From Mucor racemosus (taxonomy: Eukaryota; Mucoromycota; Mucoromycetes; Mucorales; Mucoraceae): a stretch of DNA of 64,000 nt. Under the pieces are notes generated by a model. It was given only the letters and a program-made list of their open reading frames with translations. It did no database searches and was not told where the DNA came from. Within the stretch, counting starts at the first letter, position 1. The number at the start of each line of letters is the position of its first letter. Position numbers and translations under genes: made by a program. Location: positions 1,550,001-1,614,000 of the forward strand of contig JAPEHQ010000010.1 of assembly GCA_027405735.1 (NCBI GenBank). The letters run 5' to 3'. This document shows, one piece after another, positions 10,114-21,900 of this stretch.

Positions 10114-11139
10114 ATGGCTTCTATCTTTACAAAAAGATTAACAAAAGAATTAAAAGGTAATTAAATGTTGAATGGTTGCATAGGTACAAAATCTAAATCA
10201 TGTTTAGATCTTAACACGAACCCACCCGAAGGCGTTGTAGTAGAGGAAGCCAATAACTTGAAATCGTAAATAAATCAACGACAGCATAATGGATATTTTA
10301 TTTGACAATTTTTATTATCTGATAGATGGAAGATTCGGTTAACTGGAGCAAAAGGAACCATATACGAGGTTAGGAGAGATAATTTAATTTTGATTTTTTT
10401 TTTGGGGGTATTAAATGTTCCATGATTTAGGGTGAAGAATTTAAATTGGAGGTAAAATTGATAGTAATTTAAGAAATGAATGATTGATAATGATGTATTA
10501 CCAGTTTCGATTCACTCCACAATATCCTTTAGAAGCACCTGATGTTGTTTTTGTAAAACCGTTTGTACCAGTTCATCCACAGTAAGCTATCAATTTTGTT
10601 GTTTTTAGATTTTAAATCATTGCGTATTCATCGATATATATATCTCTAGTGTAAGGAAAATTTCAGTTATTTGGATATCAAAATGTTGATTTAAATGATT
10701 GATAGATATATTCAAATGGACACATTTGCCTCAACATTCTCTATAAAGATTGGTCGCCTGTACAAACAGTTGCTCATGTTTGTTTATCAATTATTTCAAT
10801 GATTTCGAGTTGTACAAAGAAAGTATGTTGATAGAATAATGCTTGAATTTATGAAAAAAGTATTCATATCGAAAAATTAGGAGCTTCCTCCGGATAATGA
10901 TTTATATATCAAAGGTGCATCGGTATCACCTAAAAAAACAGCATGGGCTTTTCAGGTAAATTTTACAAATTTCATGTAACATTCAATTTTTGACAGTTTA
11001 TGCTAACAAAATCTTTAAAATATTTTTTCTTGTAGTAAGTTATACATTTAAACATAAATAACGATATATAATGAAACACATGTAACTTTTAATCTTTCTA
11101 ACATTTTTTATTTTACATTTTAGTGATGATACAGTGTAA
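10114..11139 (+). CDS. UBE2W: UBE2W-type ubiquitin-conjugating enzyme (E2), highly split gene
   Basis: No long open frame exists, but joining 10114-10156, 10208-10265, 10326-10368, 10431-10451, 10505-10581, 10650, 10706-10822, 10881-10954 and 11124-11139 gives a continuous 149-residue protein that aligns end to end with UBE2W. It has an N-terminal helix MASIFTKRLTKEL, PVHPHIYSNGHICLNIL with catalytic Cys89, DWSPVQTV, SMISSC, PPDNDLYI, and the C-terminal HDDTV. As in UBE2W, the usual E2 HPN triplet is HPH. UBE2W attaches ubiquitin to disordered N-termini of substrates. The model needs a one-base exon (T10650) and a nested intron at 10955-11123; both are listed separately. Exon 4 is only 21 nt. 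The family assignment is firm; the unusual splicing is inferred from the reading frame. Confidence 0.88.
10582..10705 (+). other. Candidate one-nucleotide exon (T10650) between two introns
   Basis: The preceding exon ends CCA CA, followed by donor GTAAGC at 10582. At 10648-10656 the sequence is AG-T-GTAAGG, so a 68-nt intron (10582-10649), a single T (10650) and a 55-nt intron (10651-10705, ending GATAG) are defined by consensus borders. Only CA+T completes the conserved His of PVHPH-IYSNGH and keeps frame with the next exon. Skipping it shifts frame. The alternative 16-nt exon (donor GTTATT) would keep frame but insert five residues (VRKIS) within the active-site region. Confidence 0.65.
10955..11123 (+). 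other. Candidate [D1,2] spliceosomal twin intron (stwintron)
   Basis: The exon ends TTT CA at 10954. An internal intron, 10956-11035 (GTAAAT...TTGTAG, 80 nt, branch-like TGCTAAC near 11001-11007), sits between the first base (G10955) and second base (T11036) of an external donor. Removing it rebuilds G+TAAGTT, a perfect GTAAGT donor. The external intron then runs to TTTTAG at 11123 with branch-like CTAAC at 11098-11102, joining CA to T GAT GAT ACA GTG TAA, the conserved HDDTV end. A single-intron reading at either acceptor gives an immediate stop (CAG TGA or CAG TAA). Confidence 0.75.
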
Positions 11140-11277
11140 TTTCAAGGAAACTAAACCTTACAATAATAAAATATGCATAAAAAATAACAAACATTTAATA
11201 ATTTATGATGAGGGGAATTATAGGATAATAATATACAAGATATAAAAACATAAAAAAGATATAGAAAAGGTAGATTT

Positions 11278-13654
11278 TTATACAATCCAAGCAAGTGCCT
11301 TACGATACCAAGGCAAAACCTCATCTTCTTCTTTATCTTTCTCCATATCAAGATGAGTAACACGACCGGTTTCAAAATCAACTTCCATCATAGGTACAAC
11401 CTTTGATTTCTTGATGAGTTTGTAACCAAAATACCAAACGAATACAGGAACAAGACCAATATAATTAGTAACGAATTGAACGCCATCCCATTCAGGATAG
11501 AAAGCAGTATAACCTATTATATTGTTAATAAATCATAATAAAAGAACAAACAAAATATTACCTTGACCAAGAATGATAAATGAAGTTAAAATAATAGCAA
11601 CAATGGCAGAATAAGGATAAGCAAAAGCCTTGTAAGGTAAATCATCCAAGCTACGGCCTTGAGCTTTGAATGCACGTCTGAAACGAATATGAACAACGGC
11701 AATACCCCACCAACTAATAAAACCACTGACAGCAGTAATACTCAAGAACCAAACAAATGCAACAGAAGCACTATAAATGGAAGCAAAAACACAAGCAAAA
11801 CCAATGATGGATGAACAGATAACAGCCAAGTAAGGAGCACCCCAACGATTCAACTTGCCCATCCAACGAGGAGCGTTACCATCCTTTGAGAGACCCAACA
11901 AGGTACGAGAACAAGTATAAAGAGAAGAATTAGCAGCGGATAAAACACTGATCAAAATAACAGCATTGATAATATGAGCACCGACTTCAATGTAAGCAAG
12001 TTCGAAAACAAGAGTGAAAGAAGCAGTTCCTGGATCACCGTCAGCGTTGGCTAAACTAGGGTTGTCATAAGGAAGACACATACCCAACAAGAAGATAGTA
12101 ACAATGTAAAAGAAAATAATACGCCAGAAAGTGTTTTTGATAGCACGAGGAACTGTTTTTGTAGGGTTCTTGGCTTCAGCAGCAGTAATACCAACAATTT
12201 CAGTACCCATGAAAGAGAAACCTGCAGAAAGTAATACATTAAGTGTACCAAGGCCTCCGCCAGCAAAAGCTCCAGGATCTGTCCAGTACTTGAAGCCAAT
12301 AACACCAGCACCAAGCCCACCAGTTGTAACGCATAAACCTATATAAAAATTTACATGTCAATCAAAGATTTGCATTCCAGGGCTTTTATAAAATCTTACC
12401 AATAATAATGAATACGAGAACAATCAAGATTTTAAGAAGAGCAAACCAATATTCAAGTTCACCATAAAGTCTAACACCAACCAAATTTACAAACAAAATA
12501 AGAAGAATAAAGATGGTGGACCATGCAGGATCTGGCATGACAGGTTTCCACCAATTAATAATGGTAGCAGCAGCAGAAATTTCTATTTTAAAGAAAGAAA
12601 TTAGTACCATCCAGGTGGTTTTTTTGGTTTAAAAAATTACCAGCAGCAATTGTTACAGCCTATACATGAGCAAGCAAAAAATATACAGTTAATTACTTGA
12701 ATACTATGTATATTTTTAAAATAAACTTACCCACTATTCATTATAAAAAATCAAACAAAAAAATAATTTAAAAGCAAAATTAGTACAAAATAATCTAAAA
12801 TTTAAGGGTTTTTTTTATCTTACAGAGAGCCTAAAAAGCGACATTTAGTGATTGATTCAACAACATGCATATTACTACTTACCAATAATTCCAACCAAGA
12901 GCGAAACCAAATGCAGGATCAACAAATCTAGTAGCGTAATGGTTAAAAGAACCAGAAACTATATGAAATAAATTAGTATTCAAGCAGCTATTTCATTGAT
13001 TTTTCTCAAATTACCAGGCATGTATGTAGCCATTTCACCAAGACAAGTCATAAGACAGTAAACCTAAGAAATAATGAGTATCACATTTCTCTCACGATAT
13101 CTAGTTTGCATATTTGAATTTATGTATTACCATCAAACCAACTGTGAAAAAAAAAAAGATTAAAAAAGGATTGTGAGAAAAATAATATAAAAGGATATTA
13201 TTTGACTAAACATACCAACACAGTAAGCGATCAAAGCACCTGCAGGTCCAGCCTAAACAATGCCATCAGCAACATGTAAAATCAAGAAATACGACTGTAA
13301 TTAATTACCTCTGAAATATTTTGACCAGAGTTCAAAAACAAACCAGTACTACAAATTTAATGTGAGCAAAAATGTCAAAATAAATCACATTATAGAGCAT
13401 TACCCAATACAACCACCGAGCGAAATCATTTGGATATGACGAGCATTCAAGCCACGATGAGGTTGACTGGATGTTGTAGTTTGTTCAAAATTTTCAGCAG
13501 GTATACTCTCAAATGAAAGATTTGATTGATCATAGACCTCGACCTTCTCATTATCAAAAATTCTCATTGGATCATTGGAGCTATTATCAATTGTAGGTCT
13601 CAATGTACCTTGCTCGGCACGAATTATCTTGTGATCAGGATTATTATTCTCCAT
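11278..13654 (-). CDS. Amino-acid permease, YAT/APC family
   Basis: Twelve exons on the minus strand: 13654-13404, 13348-13309, 13252-13216, 13141-13131, 13063-13015, 12958-12883, 12830-12824, 12733-12731, 12659-12641, 12582-12400, 12338-11562 and 11513-11278, giving 562 residues, the normal length for fungal amino-acid permeases. It has a hydrophilic cytosolic N-terminus of about 75 residues, then about 12 membrane segments with the family signature ISLGGCIGTGLF, GEMATYMPVSGSF, FMGTEIVGITAAEAKNP and SAANSSLYTCSRTL, and a charged tail ending WIV. It should import amino acids across the plasma membrane by proton symport; substrate cannot be told. Exons of 11, 7 and 3 nt lie in the region of membrane segment 3 (NYW-LS-W-AVTIAAE). 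The model keeps frame throughout and all junctions are GT-AG. Confidence 0.92.
12641..12883 (-). other. Micro-exon cluster of the permease (7 nt, 3 nt, 19 nt)
   Basis: After AAT TAT TG at 12883 come an intron of 52 nt, a 7-nt exon GCTCTCT (12830-12824, between TTTTTAG and GTAAGA), a 90-nt intron, a 3-nt exon TGG (12733-12731, between GAATAG and GTAAGT), a 71-nt intron, and a 19-nt exon (12659-12641). Joined they read N-Y-W-L-S-W-A-V-T-I-A-A-E, matching the conserved YW.SWAIT of yeast permeases. Dropping either micro-exon breaks frame or deletes the conserved tryptophan. Confidence 0.8.
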
Positions 13655-14412
13655 GATTTTTTTTTGATAAAAAAAAAAAAAAGTAGAAAGAAAAAGAATG
13701 ATTTAATCAAACAGAAGAAGAAGAAAAAAAAAAAAAAAAAACTTTTTCAACTAGAAGTTGATTGATCCATTATTCGGTTCTTCCCGTCTTTGAAACTCAA
13801 GTCCGCTAATCATAGAGAAATTGATATAATCTATACAGAGAACCATCTCTTTCATGCTCCGGTGATAAATACTTGAATAAGGGATCCGTGAGGATGGAGA
13901 AAAGTTATAAAGCATCCATGAAAAAGGTATTAAATGTAGCATTAGATTAATGAAACTTTGAGTCAAATTAGTTGGATCATGATTTTTCTTTGCTATTGTA
14001 GAAAAACGAGAAGAATCTTGAAATTAAACAAAATTTCAGACAAGGCAATGCAGTATGATGTTACTTGAAATCTATCTCCCCCAGTCAAGTACAGATAGAC
14101 TCTTTAGATAATTAAATCATAATCATTTATCTCTTAAACAATCGATATCTTTAATCTTATAATTATATCATCTTGTATTTTAAATCAATCAATATATGTT
14201 TACACAAAATAATCTTTGTTTTTTACCACGCTACATTGACGCAAGAAAAAAAAAAATTGTAACGAGTAAATAAGCCTAAAATGACCTTTATTTGTGTTCC
14301 TCGAGATACACGCACAAGATAAAGTTTTGTCAGATCTATATATAAAAGGAAATTTTCGGTCATCCAAACCTATAAAATTAATAACGCCAGCAGATGCCTT
14401 GTGATTACTTGT

Positions 14413-14451
<39 letters not shown>

Positions 14452-15264
14452 GAATATTTAAGATTTAATACCTCTGCCATAAAAGCTGTAGTCTGTTTTA
14501 TTTCTCTCACAATTAGCCATTTAAACGATAAATGGAGTCTAATTATTAGTATCACACCCCTTCAAAGCTAACGAGACAAAAGGTCTGTGCCAAGATCTAG
14601 AAATTGTTAAAATTACAACAACCAATTGGAATAAGATATTCCGTATTAGTACAACAAAATTTACCCATATTCACGAATGACAAAGCAGCATAACAATGCT
14701 GATTTACTGTTTTACTCAGCTTGAATGAATCAAGTCGGAAGATGTTCTTCCGCGTTTTTCGTTTCAACTTTAAATAGTATTTTAGGGCAAGTTACGATTC
14801 TGATCATGTGCTTCATTAAGAGTTATGAAAGATCTTGAAGCTATTCGGTTTTTAAATACAGTGAAAACTGACTTAACTTCAAGGTGACGATATAAAACAA
14901 TTTTATATGATGTTTTCTTGGAGCATCATAAAAAAAAAGAAGAACACTGTACACCATCAGGTTATAGCCAGCTATACAGTGTCTTTATATCTGGACAAAT
15001 GCATACACATACGCAAAATATAAACTGGAATTTCACATTTTACCTTTCTGGAATGAGTATTCTTCGTCTTTGCGGTATTTATTTTGTTTATATCCATGCA
15101 CTTATTTTTGATCATTAAACTCTTAATACACCCTTGCTTTTGATTTGCAGTTTCATGGATTAAATCATAAGACTTATGATTTAGAATCTATAATATGCCG
15201 ATTATTTTATTTTGTTTTTTTACAGTTCTCCATTTAAATAAGCGTTTCGTATCCCAAAAAAGGC
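13655..15264. other. Intergenic region upstream of the permease
   Basis: About 1.6 kb. It holds an A-rich leader (13660-13740) just upstream of the permease start, a (TC)16 microsatellite at 14417-14448, and AT-rich filler. Open frames here are under 75 codons and unlike any known family. No gene is supported. Confidence 0.5.
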
Positions 15265-15632
15265 GAATGAATAAAATTTACTGCTCCTTCCTTAACATAA
15301 GACCACACTTTTCATTTCTACTCAACTGTTTTTTTCGCTAAATAATACCAAGAAAAAATTATATGCCAATGTACCTGGGATGTTCAACTTTAATCCAAAA
15401 ACAAGTATCCGGAAATATTCTATTTTCTTCTGTTGGTATAACTTTTTTAGTGCTAATGTTTCAGATTTTACATGTATTTCAACTTCACTACTAAAAAAAA
15501 AAAAAAAAAAAAATTTGAGGCTTCATATCTCCAAGAAAAATTAAGTTATACTAACGCTATTTTATGATAAAACTTACTCGTTTCGAAGTGCTCCATAATT
15601 TATTTCAATATAGAAAAATTCCGAGCATTTTT

Positions 15633-15664
<32 letters not shown>

Positions 15665-16230
15665 CTTTTTCGCTTTTTTGACGTTTTTGTAATATATTCC
15701 AAAATATTCGCTAAATCGAGCAACATTTTTTTTTACAATCATGTCAATGACCTTGTTGGCCTTCACCGAACCTAATTTAAATACTTTTAAAATACTGATT
15801 TTTTGTAGAGATATCCTCAAAAATGTGAACAACGAGATACCTTCGCTTCTAGCTTCAATTTTTTCCCTTGTATACCCTCATCCCAAATTTTGAATTTAAA
15901 AAAAAATCGACAAAAATTTTGTTTTCTCTATGAAAAATGCAGATACAAGACTCCACTATAGCTCGATCGATAGATAATTTTTTTGCGCATTATTTCCATT
16001 ATTTATATTTGAAATATGCTTCTAAAAAGTGATGTGTACCTTCAAAAAGCATCCAAAATTTCAATTGCATTTTACGCAAAATTTAATGCGAAACATTTGT
16101 CCAAATTTTGTTTAGGTAGATGCAAAATTCAAAACACTACAAAAAATATTTAAATCACTAATTCAACTTTGCAGTTTATGAGCCATTAAACGAATTTATT
16201 TTTTAGATTGAGATTTTAAGCGGGGGAAAA
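15265..16230 (-). repeat. R1 dispersed repeat, copy B (truncated)
   Basis: Reverse-orientation copy of R1, recognisable by TTCGCTAAATAATACCAAG, ATGCCAATGTACCTGG, GAGGCTTCATATCTCC, and CATTTTACGCAAAATTTAATG. It carries a long T-run at about 15635-15664 that breaks the alignment. It lacks the last ~100 bases at the right end (the GTCGAGATAA side) and passes straight into other R1-like fragments. Confidence 0.7.
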
Positions 16231-16239
16231 ACAAGTGTT

Positions 16240-16930
16240 TCACTTTTGAAGCCTTTATACTCGCTGAAAAATTAATATAAATAGAAATAACCTTTTTGTC
16301 AATATTCTGTAGCATCTCAAGTATAGCCCTATATTTTTCAGTTCCTGATTATCTATTGAAATGGGGGCACGCTCCGATTTTGAATATCACCATATAAAAT
16401 TGTATAATCAGATATGCACATGTGACTGAGCTTGAATCCAAAAAGTGTTCAAATGGAAAAAAAATCCAAAAAAATCCAAAAAAAACCTTGTATGTTTAAT
16501 TGCTCACAAAAATGCATAGTAAGTTGAACTAGCGTATTAAATATCTTGGGCTCAGTTTTTAATTCTGAATCGATCTGTGTAGGTTTTGAAAACGTTTTTC
16601 TCATAAAATCTCTAGTAAATTTAGTATCAAATTTTAACGGTTTTTGATCAAAAAGTACCCTTCATTCAAATGCAACCCTAAAATATTTTATTTGCACATT
16701 ATGCACAACAAAATTATCTACAGAATGAGTATTTATACGTAGCTGTAGCCCTATTTTTCGTGGGGATATACATTTTTTTAATTTTTTTTTTGTAAAACCG
16801 AAAATTTTTCCTTGTATATCCTCGTCCAAAATGAATCCTTTTTTTGTATCACCAAAAATCAACCATTCAATCTCAATTTTCTCGACCAAAAATCAATATT
16901 TTTTCACGAGATAAAATTCGTTAGATAGAC
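16240..16930. repeat. Mosaic of R1-like fragments
   Basis: Pieces resembling R1 in mixed orientation. Bases 16490-16590 (GTAAGTTGAACTAGCGTATTAAATA) match R1 in the plus sense, opposite to adjacent copy B, whereas 16790-16830 (TTGTATATCCTCGTCC) match in the minus sense. The arrangement suggests repeated insertion or rearrangement of R1 relatives. Confidence 0.45.
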
Positions 16931-18931
16931 GTTAATGAGTACTATCCTATGGTTTTAGCTGTGCATACCTGTCATCCCTTCATAAATCTCTATAACAGAA
17001 AAAGTGCTCTCACAAAATTTATAAAAAAATAAAAAAGTCTTTACAGCCATCCAAAAACTAAATATCCTGGTAGAGAATGAAAAATAATCTAGACTTTACT
17101 TAATACCCATCATTGCAATACCTTAGTATTTTCTCGACTTATTTTCATTTCAAATGCGGGGTTTCAATCTTAAGCTGGCCATTTCTGCATCATTCAAATT
17201 TATGAAACAATCACTATAGTAACCATCCTTGCTTTATTTAATAAAATTTGTAGCCGGGACAATGTTGAATAGGATGACAATCGAAATGCTTGCTTTGTAG
17301 TAACAAATGGATACAAAAGGTGAATATATAATAATTGGTGAAAGATATCGCATGTATAAGAGGTTTAGGCGTCTTTGGGAACCCTAAAGACGTTGTACAA
17401 AGGGAAAATTACACACGTTCTTAACATGGGATACAGAGCAACTGAACATGATTGAATATGTGGCAAACAACGTATAAAAAGCAATATGAAAATCCAATCA
17501 TAACTCTTCTAAGTTTATCAAAGATATTTCAAAATCTTCATGTTGACCTTTTCAAAGGAAAGAAGATATACTCAAAGATGATGGTGACAAAAAAAAAAGA
17601 TTTCTTTAAATGTATTGATTATGATGTGTGTGAAAATTCAAGAAAAGCGTAAACATTTTACAATGAAAGCAGAGATTTTATAGCTTTATAATAATACCAA
17701 ATCTTTATTAAAATGATTTAAATGTAAAACAGTATTACCAAAAGAAAGTAAATCAAAGGATTTTGGATCCTTATGGATACAAGTACAACAGGGATATACA
17801 CTTACTTACATCGAGCGGACAAGATCTTGTAGTTCAACATTCCTCGTAAGATGACTGTAACCTTTTCCATAACCACTAGAACAGCAAAATATCATGTAAT
17901 TCTAATAGAAAATGCCATAGTATACCTCAAATCTCAAAAAAATTCGTAAACAAAAATAAGTAGAAAAAACAAGTAGAAAAAAAAGACAAAAGATTAGAAC
18001 AAAAAGGCAGATTTTTCATCTTCCTTAAGTAACCGTAAATTTCCCTTGGAAGACTGAGGAAAATAACAGCCATTGCTATGACTGTGTAAAGCTAGAGTAC
18101 TGTACGACAATGGATACGTCCCAACTCCTTTAAATCAACAGAATACTTTCTTAAAAGATTTTTAAATACTATCCGATTTAAATATCATATATACATAAAA
18201 GCTCCTTAGAAAACTATACAATATATCACTGTAGTTTTCATCATTTTGTTTTATTTAAATATCCTTCGATTAGCGACGATAGTAACCATTAGATATCCAA
18301 ATGGGGTACAAAAATTGATTTGATAAATCTGTTTGTATTTACTTAAAAAAGGCTATAGATGACATACACAGTTTGATTATTGCGATATATAAGGTGCTAT
18401 TTGTTCAACATTTCATGAACCAACGAATGTATATTGTGGAGTGCAACAGTGCGCTCATTTTTCGTAAATATGTACCATGGTAAATATCTTAGTTTAGTCT
18501 AATAAAACTCAACAGAACAAGAACCTCTATCCCATTTCATAAAATTGAAGAAAATAATTTCATTTTTCATAGCCCTAGAAACTAGAAAAAGTAAATGAGA
18601 GTGGCACCAGGATGAGTGCAATTATTTAATATGATTCAGGGTTTTCAAAAGGCAATAAATCTGAGAAATCCATGCTAGGAAATCACAAAGTTTTGGCTTA
18701 ATTTTTGTATACAAAAGAGGAGCGATAAGCAATATATATGTATATGAAGAAAATATAAGCAAGATAGGCAGAATGTATGGATTATCTTTGGCGGGATCTG
18801 TTGAGCAATTTAACATACACATTTTTCAATACAGTTGCTGATGAATACAGTTATTATATACATTAAATTTTATTAAGCATTATACAGTATATATATATAT
18901 ATCATACAAATATGCATTGCATTACTAATCC
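16931..18931. other. Gene-poor intergenic region
   Basis: About 2 kb of AT-rich DNA upstream of the 3' end of the helicase gene. It includes a short palindromic stretch (GTCTTTGGGAACCCTAAAGAC near 17370-17390) and an exon-like minus-strand block at 17875-17810 discussed under findings. An (AT)n run is at about 18889-18902. No gene can be supported. Confidence 0.5.
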
Positions 18932-21900
18932 TTATATAAAATCATCTCCATCATCTTGAATTACATTATTTCTCAAATCTGAAGTGAAATCATGAACACT
19001 CTCTTCATCCCCTGCTTCTACTTCCTCATCTGTAACCACAACCGAATCTTCCTCTTCGTTTACATTAAGCCATTTATCAGCGTCGAATCGATTCATCCAA
19101 TGTTTTCTATTCGGTGGTAAATCATCTTGATCATGCAATAATAAAGGTGGAGCATTATCAGATGCAGACAATAAACTACTATTTCCAGCACTGCTATGAT
19201 CTTCATCGTCTATAAAGGAATTCATCACAGAAGTTGCACTTGAATTGAACAGCACTTCAACTTCTTCATCTGTATGACCTTCTTCACTTGTATAATCAGC
19301 TTCATGATCGATAAATGGGTTTACAAGACCTCCATCGTGTTGAGATTGAATATGGCGATAGATATTTATGTGCTGTTTCTTTGTATTCTTTCTACCCTGC
19401 ATTAAACGCCTATTGAGGTCGCTCTGAGAAGGTGGAAGCACTATAAAATCATCATCATCATCTTCATCTGTAATTCTTCTTTTGAGTCGTCTCTTTCCTT
19501 TGCTTTTGATAACTTGAGGAGGATCTACTTGTTCTTCTTGTTTTTCTTCTGCACCTTCCTCGTCCTCTTCCTCGTCCTCGTCTTCAATCAATGGTCTTTT
19601 CAATCTTCTTCTTATTAGTATAGGTGATTCGCTCTCTCTTACTTGACGTAAAGGAGATGGGGTATATAAACCTTTGGATAAAGCAGATAATAAACTAGGG
19701 CTCCCTTGTTCATCTTCGCTAATAATAACATTTCGGCGTGATTTATGTATTAAAGGACTCTCTTCACTTCTATCTACATTTTTATCAATATTCTCTTCGT
19801 TATCATTTGTCTGTGACATTGGTTCTTGAGATTCTTTAATGGTATAAACACTTTGCCGTCTTTGTAAGGTACCATGGGTATGGTCATGTGGAACAGGCCG
19901 AACATTCTCTGATTCATTTGGTTCTTCTTCAGATGAAAATGACATTTCATCTATTTTATCCAAATCAAACACAATAATATCTTCTTCATTAATATCAGAT
20001 TGCTCAGATTGCTCAGATTGCTTAGATTGCTGATGCATTTGCTGTTGATGTCGAAAATTTTGATTAAATGACGATTTAGCTGTATGCGCGTCTTCTTCTG
20101 CAGAAGATATTACAAATGCATCTTGTTTAGTATTGTGTGTCGTATTGTCTACATGCAAGATTGATTTTTCTGCGATATTTTGTGTTGATGTTTCATCTTG
20201 ACCATACATAAAATTTTCTGCGTAATAGCCATCTTCATCAATCTTATTTTCAAGAAAATTGGAAAACATGTCTTCATTGAAATCCATATCATCGAATTCG
20301 TCATTGTCTACCTGTTTCTCCATAGATTGATCTGAATTGACAGTGTTTTCAACTAATTTTGTTTCATGTTGCTTTTTCAGAGGAACAGGTTGTCGAGAAA
20401 GGGCAATTACTGTATTTTTCTTTTGGAAATACAGGAGGATTCGATGTCCTGTTCTTGCTTCTAGCCTCTTTTGACGTTCTTCTAATAGTTTTAAACCTTT
20501 TTCGCTAAATGGAGGGTTACCATTCCAAACCAAGGTAATTGCCTTTTTCTGATCAGGCGCATCGTCAGTTTGTTCGAAATCAAATCTAGGCTCAAGAGGG
20601 TCATCAAACCCAGGTTCAGTTTTAGATATAACCAAAGCATCTGCTTGTTCAATAAAGGAAGCGTCCAGAGAGAAATCAAAATCATCACTGAAATCATTCT
20701 GACTTGAAATAGACACTGAATTTCGCAATTTTGGCGAATGAGAAAAATGTGTAGTAGCCTTTTTGAAAGAAGGTGTACGAGAAAATGAAGGTGGAGGAGT
20801 GAGAGCAGCTGAAAAACTAGGCGAATCTAAGGATTTCTGATTATTCAAATCAGGTAATGGATCAACATCATCAAATACGCTATCAGGTAACAATGGATCC
20901 CATGATTGTGGCTCGTTATCCCATGAGGGTATGTCTGTTTCTTGTTCAGTGGTATCTAAATCCATGTCTGTATCAGCATTCATATCACGAATCTCTTGAC
21001 TCAAGGTCATTTTAGATTTTCCTTTGTTGACCTTTTCTTTTCGTGGAGGTTGCTGATCTTTTTCAACAGGCAAATCAACAATTTGATCAATGTTATTATT
21101 TTGCATAAATTCTTCAAAATCTTCATCATCTAATCTCGAAGATACGTTACGACGTTTGCGAGGTATAGGCAATGTAAGCTTGTTTTTAGAAAACTTGGAG
21201 GGTAATTTAAGCTGTGTTTGTTGTTTGGGTATTTGTACGAGAACCTTCTTGCCAGGATTCATGATACGATACTCCATTTTCTCCACTAAATTTGCCAATT
21301 GCAATGTTCTTCCAGAGTGTCCCACACGATGTGTCGCTTGTAATCGAGATTGCAAAGGCATAAATTTATTGATACTATCCATAGTTTGCTTAATCGGCCA
21401 AAATTGTATCATAATTTCATTCATATTGGTATAATTATGATTTTGATTACAAAAGTTTCGAATAAATGATCTCTCGATATCAGGCTGTAAGAAACCATCA
21501 GGGGTATAATCAATTCTTTCCGCATTCTTTTTTCGTTTTCTTGAATTTATTTTTGGTTGATATGTGCCAACGGTGAGCTGTTTGCGACAAATGGTAGGTT
21601 TATAATTTGCTGGTAAAATCTTGGGCTCAGGTTTATAAAATTGAACAAAGGTTCCTTTGGCAATCATTCCTTGCATACGGGAGTAAGTTTCTTTAGCTTG
21701 GTTAAATTTCTTCTCCTCAGATTCAGTATGTAGCAAGATACATTTACCCTGTCTTCTACGACCAGTTCTACCCATTCTTTGCAACTGTTTTTTTCAACAA
21801 AATGTTATCAACTAACTCGAAAAGGTTTTTAATGATACACTTACCATACGAATAGGAGACGATTGAGAATCATAACAGATAATCAAATCAATCTCACCAA

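Noticed and set aside
10650..10665. 16-nt exon instead of the one-nt exon in UBE2W
   Set aside because: It keeps frame but needs the poor donor GTTATT and inserts VRKIS beside the active-site loop, where the family has no insertion.
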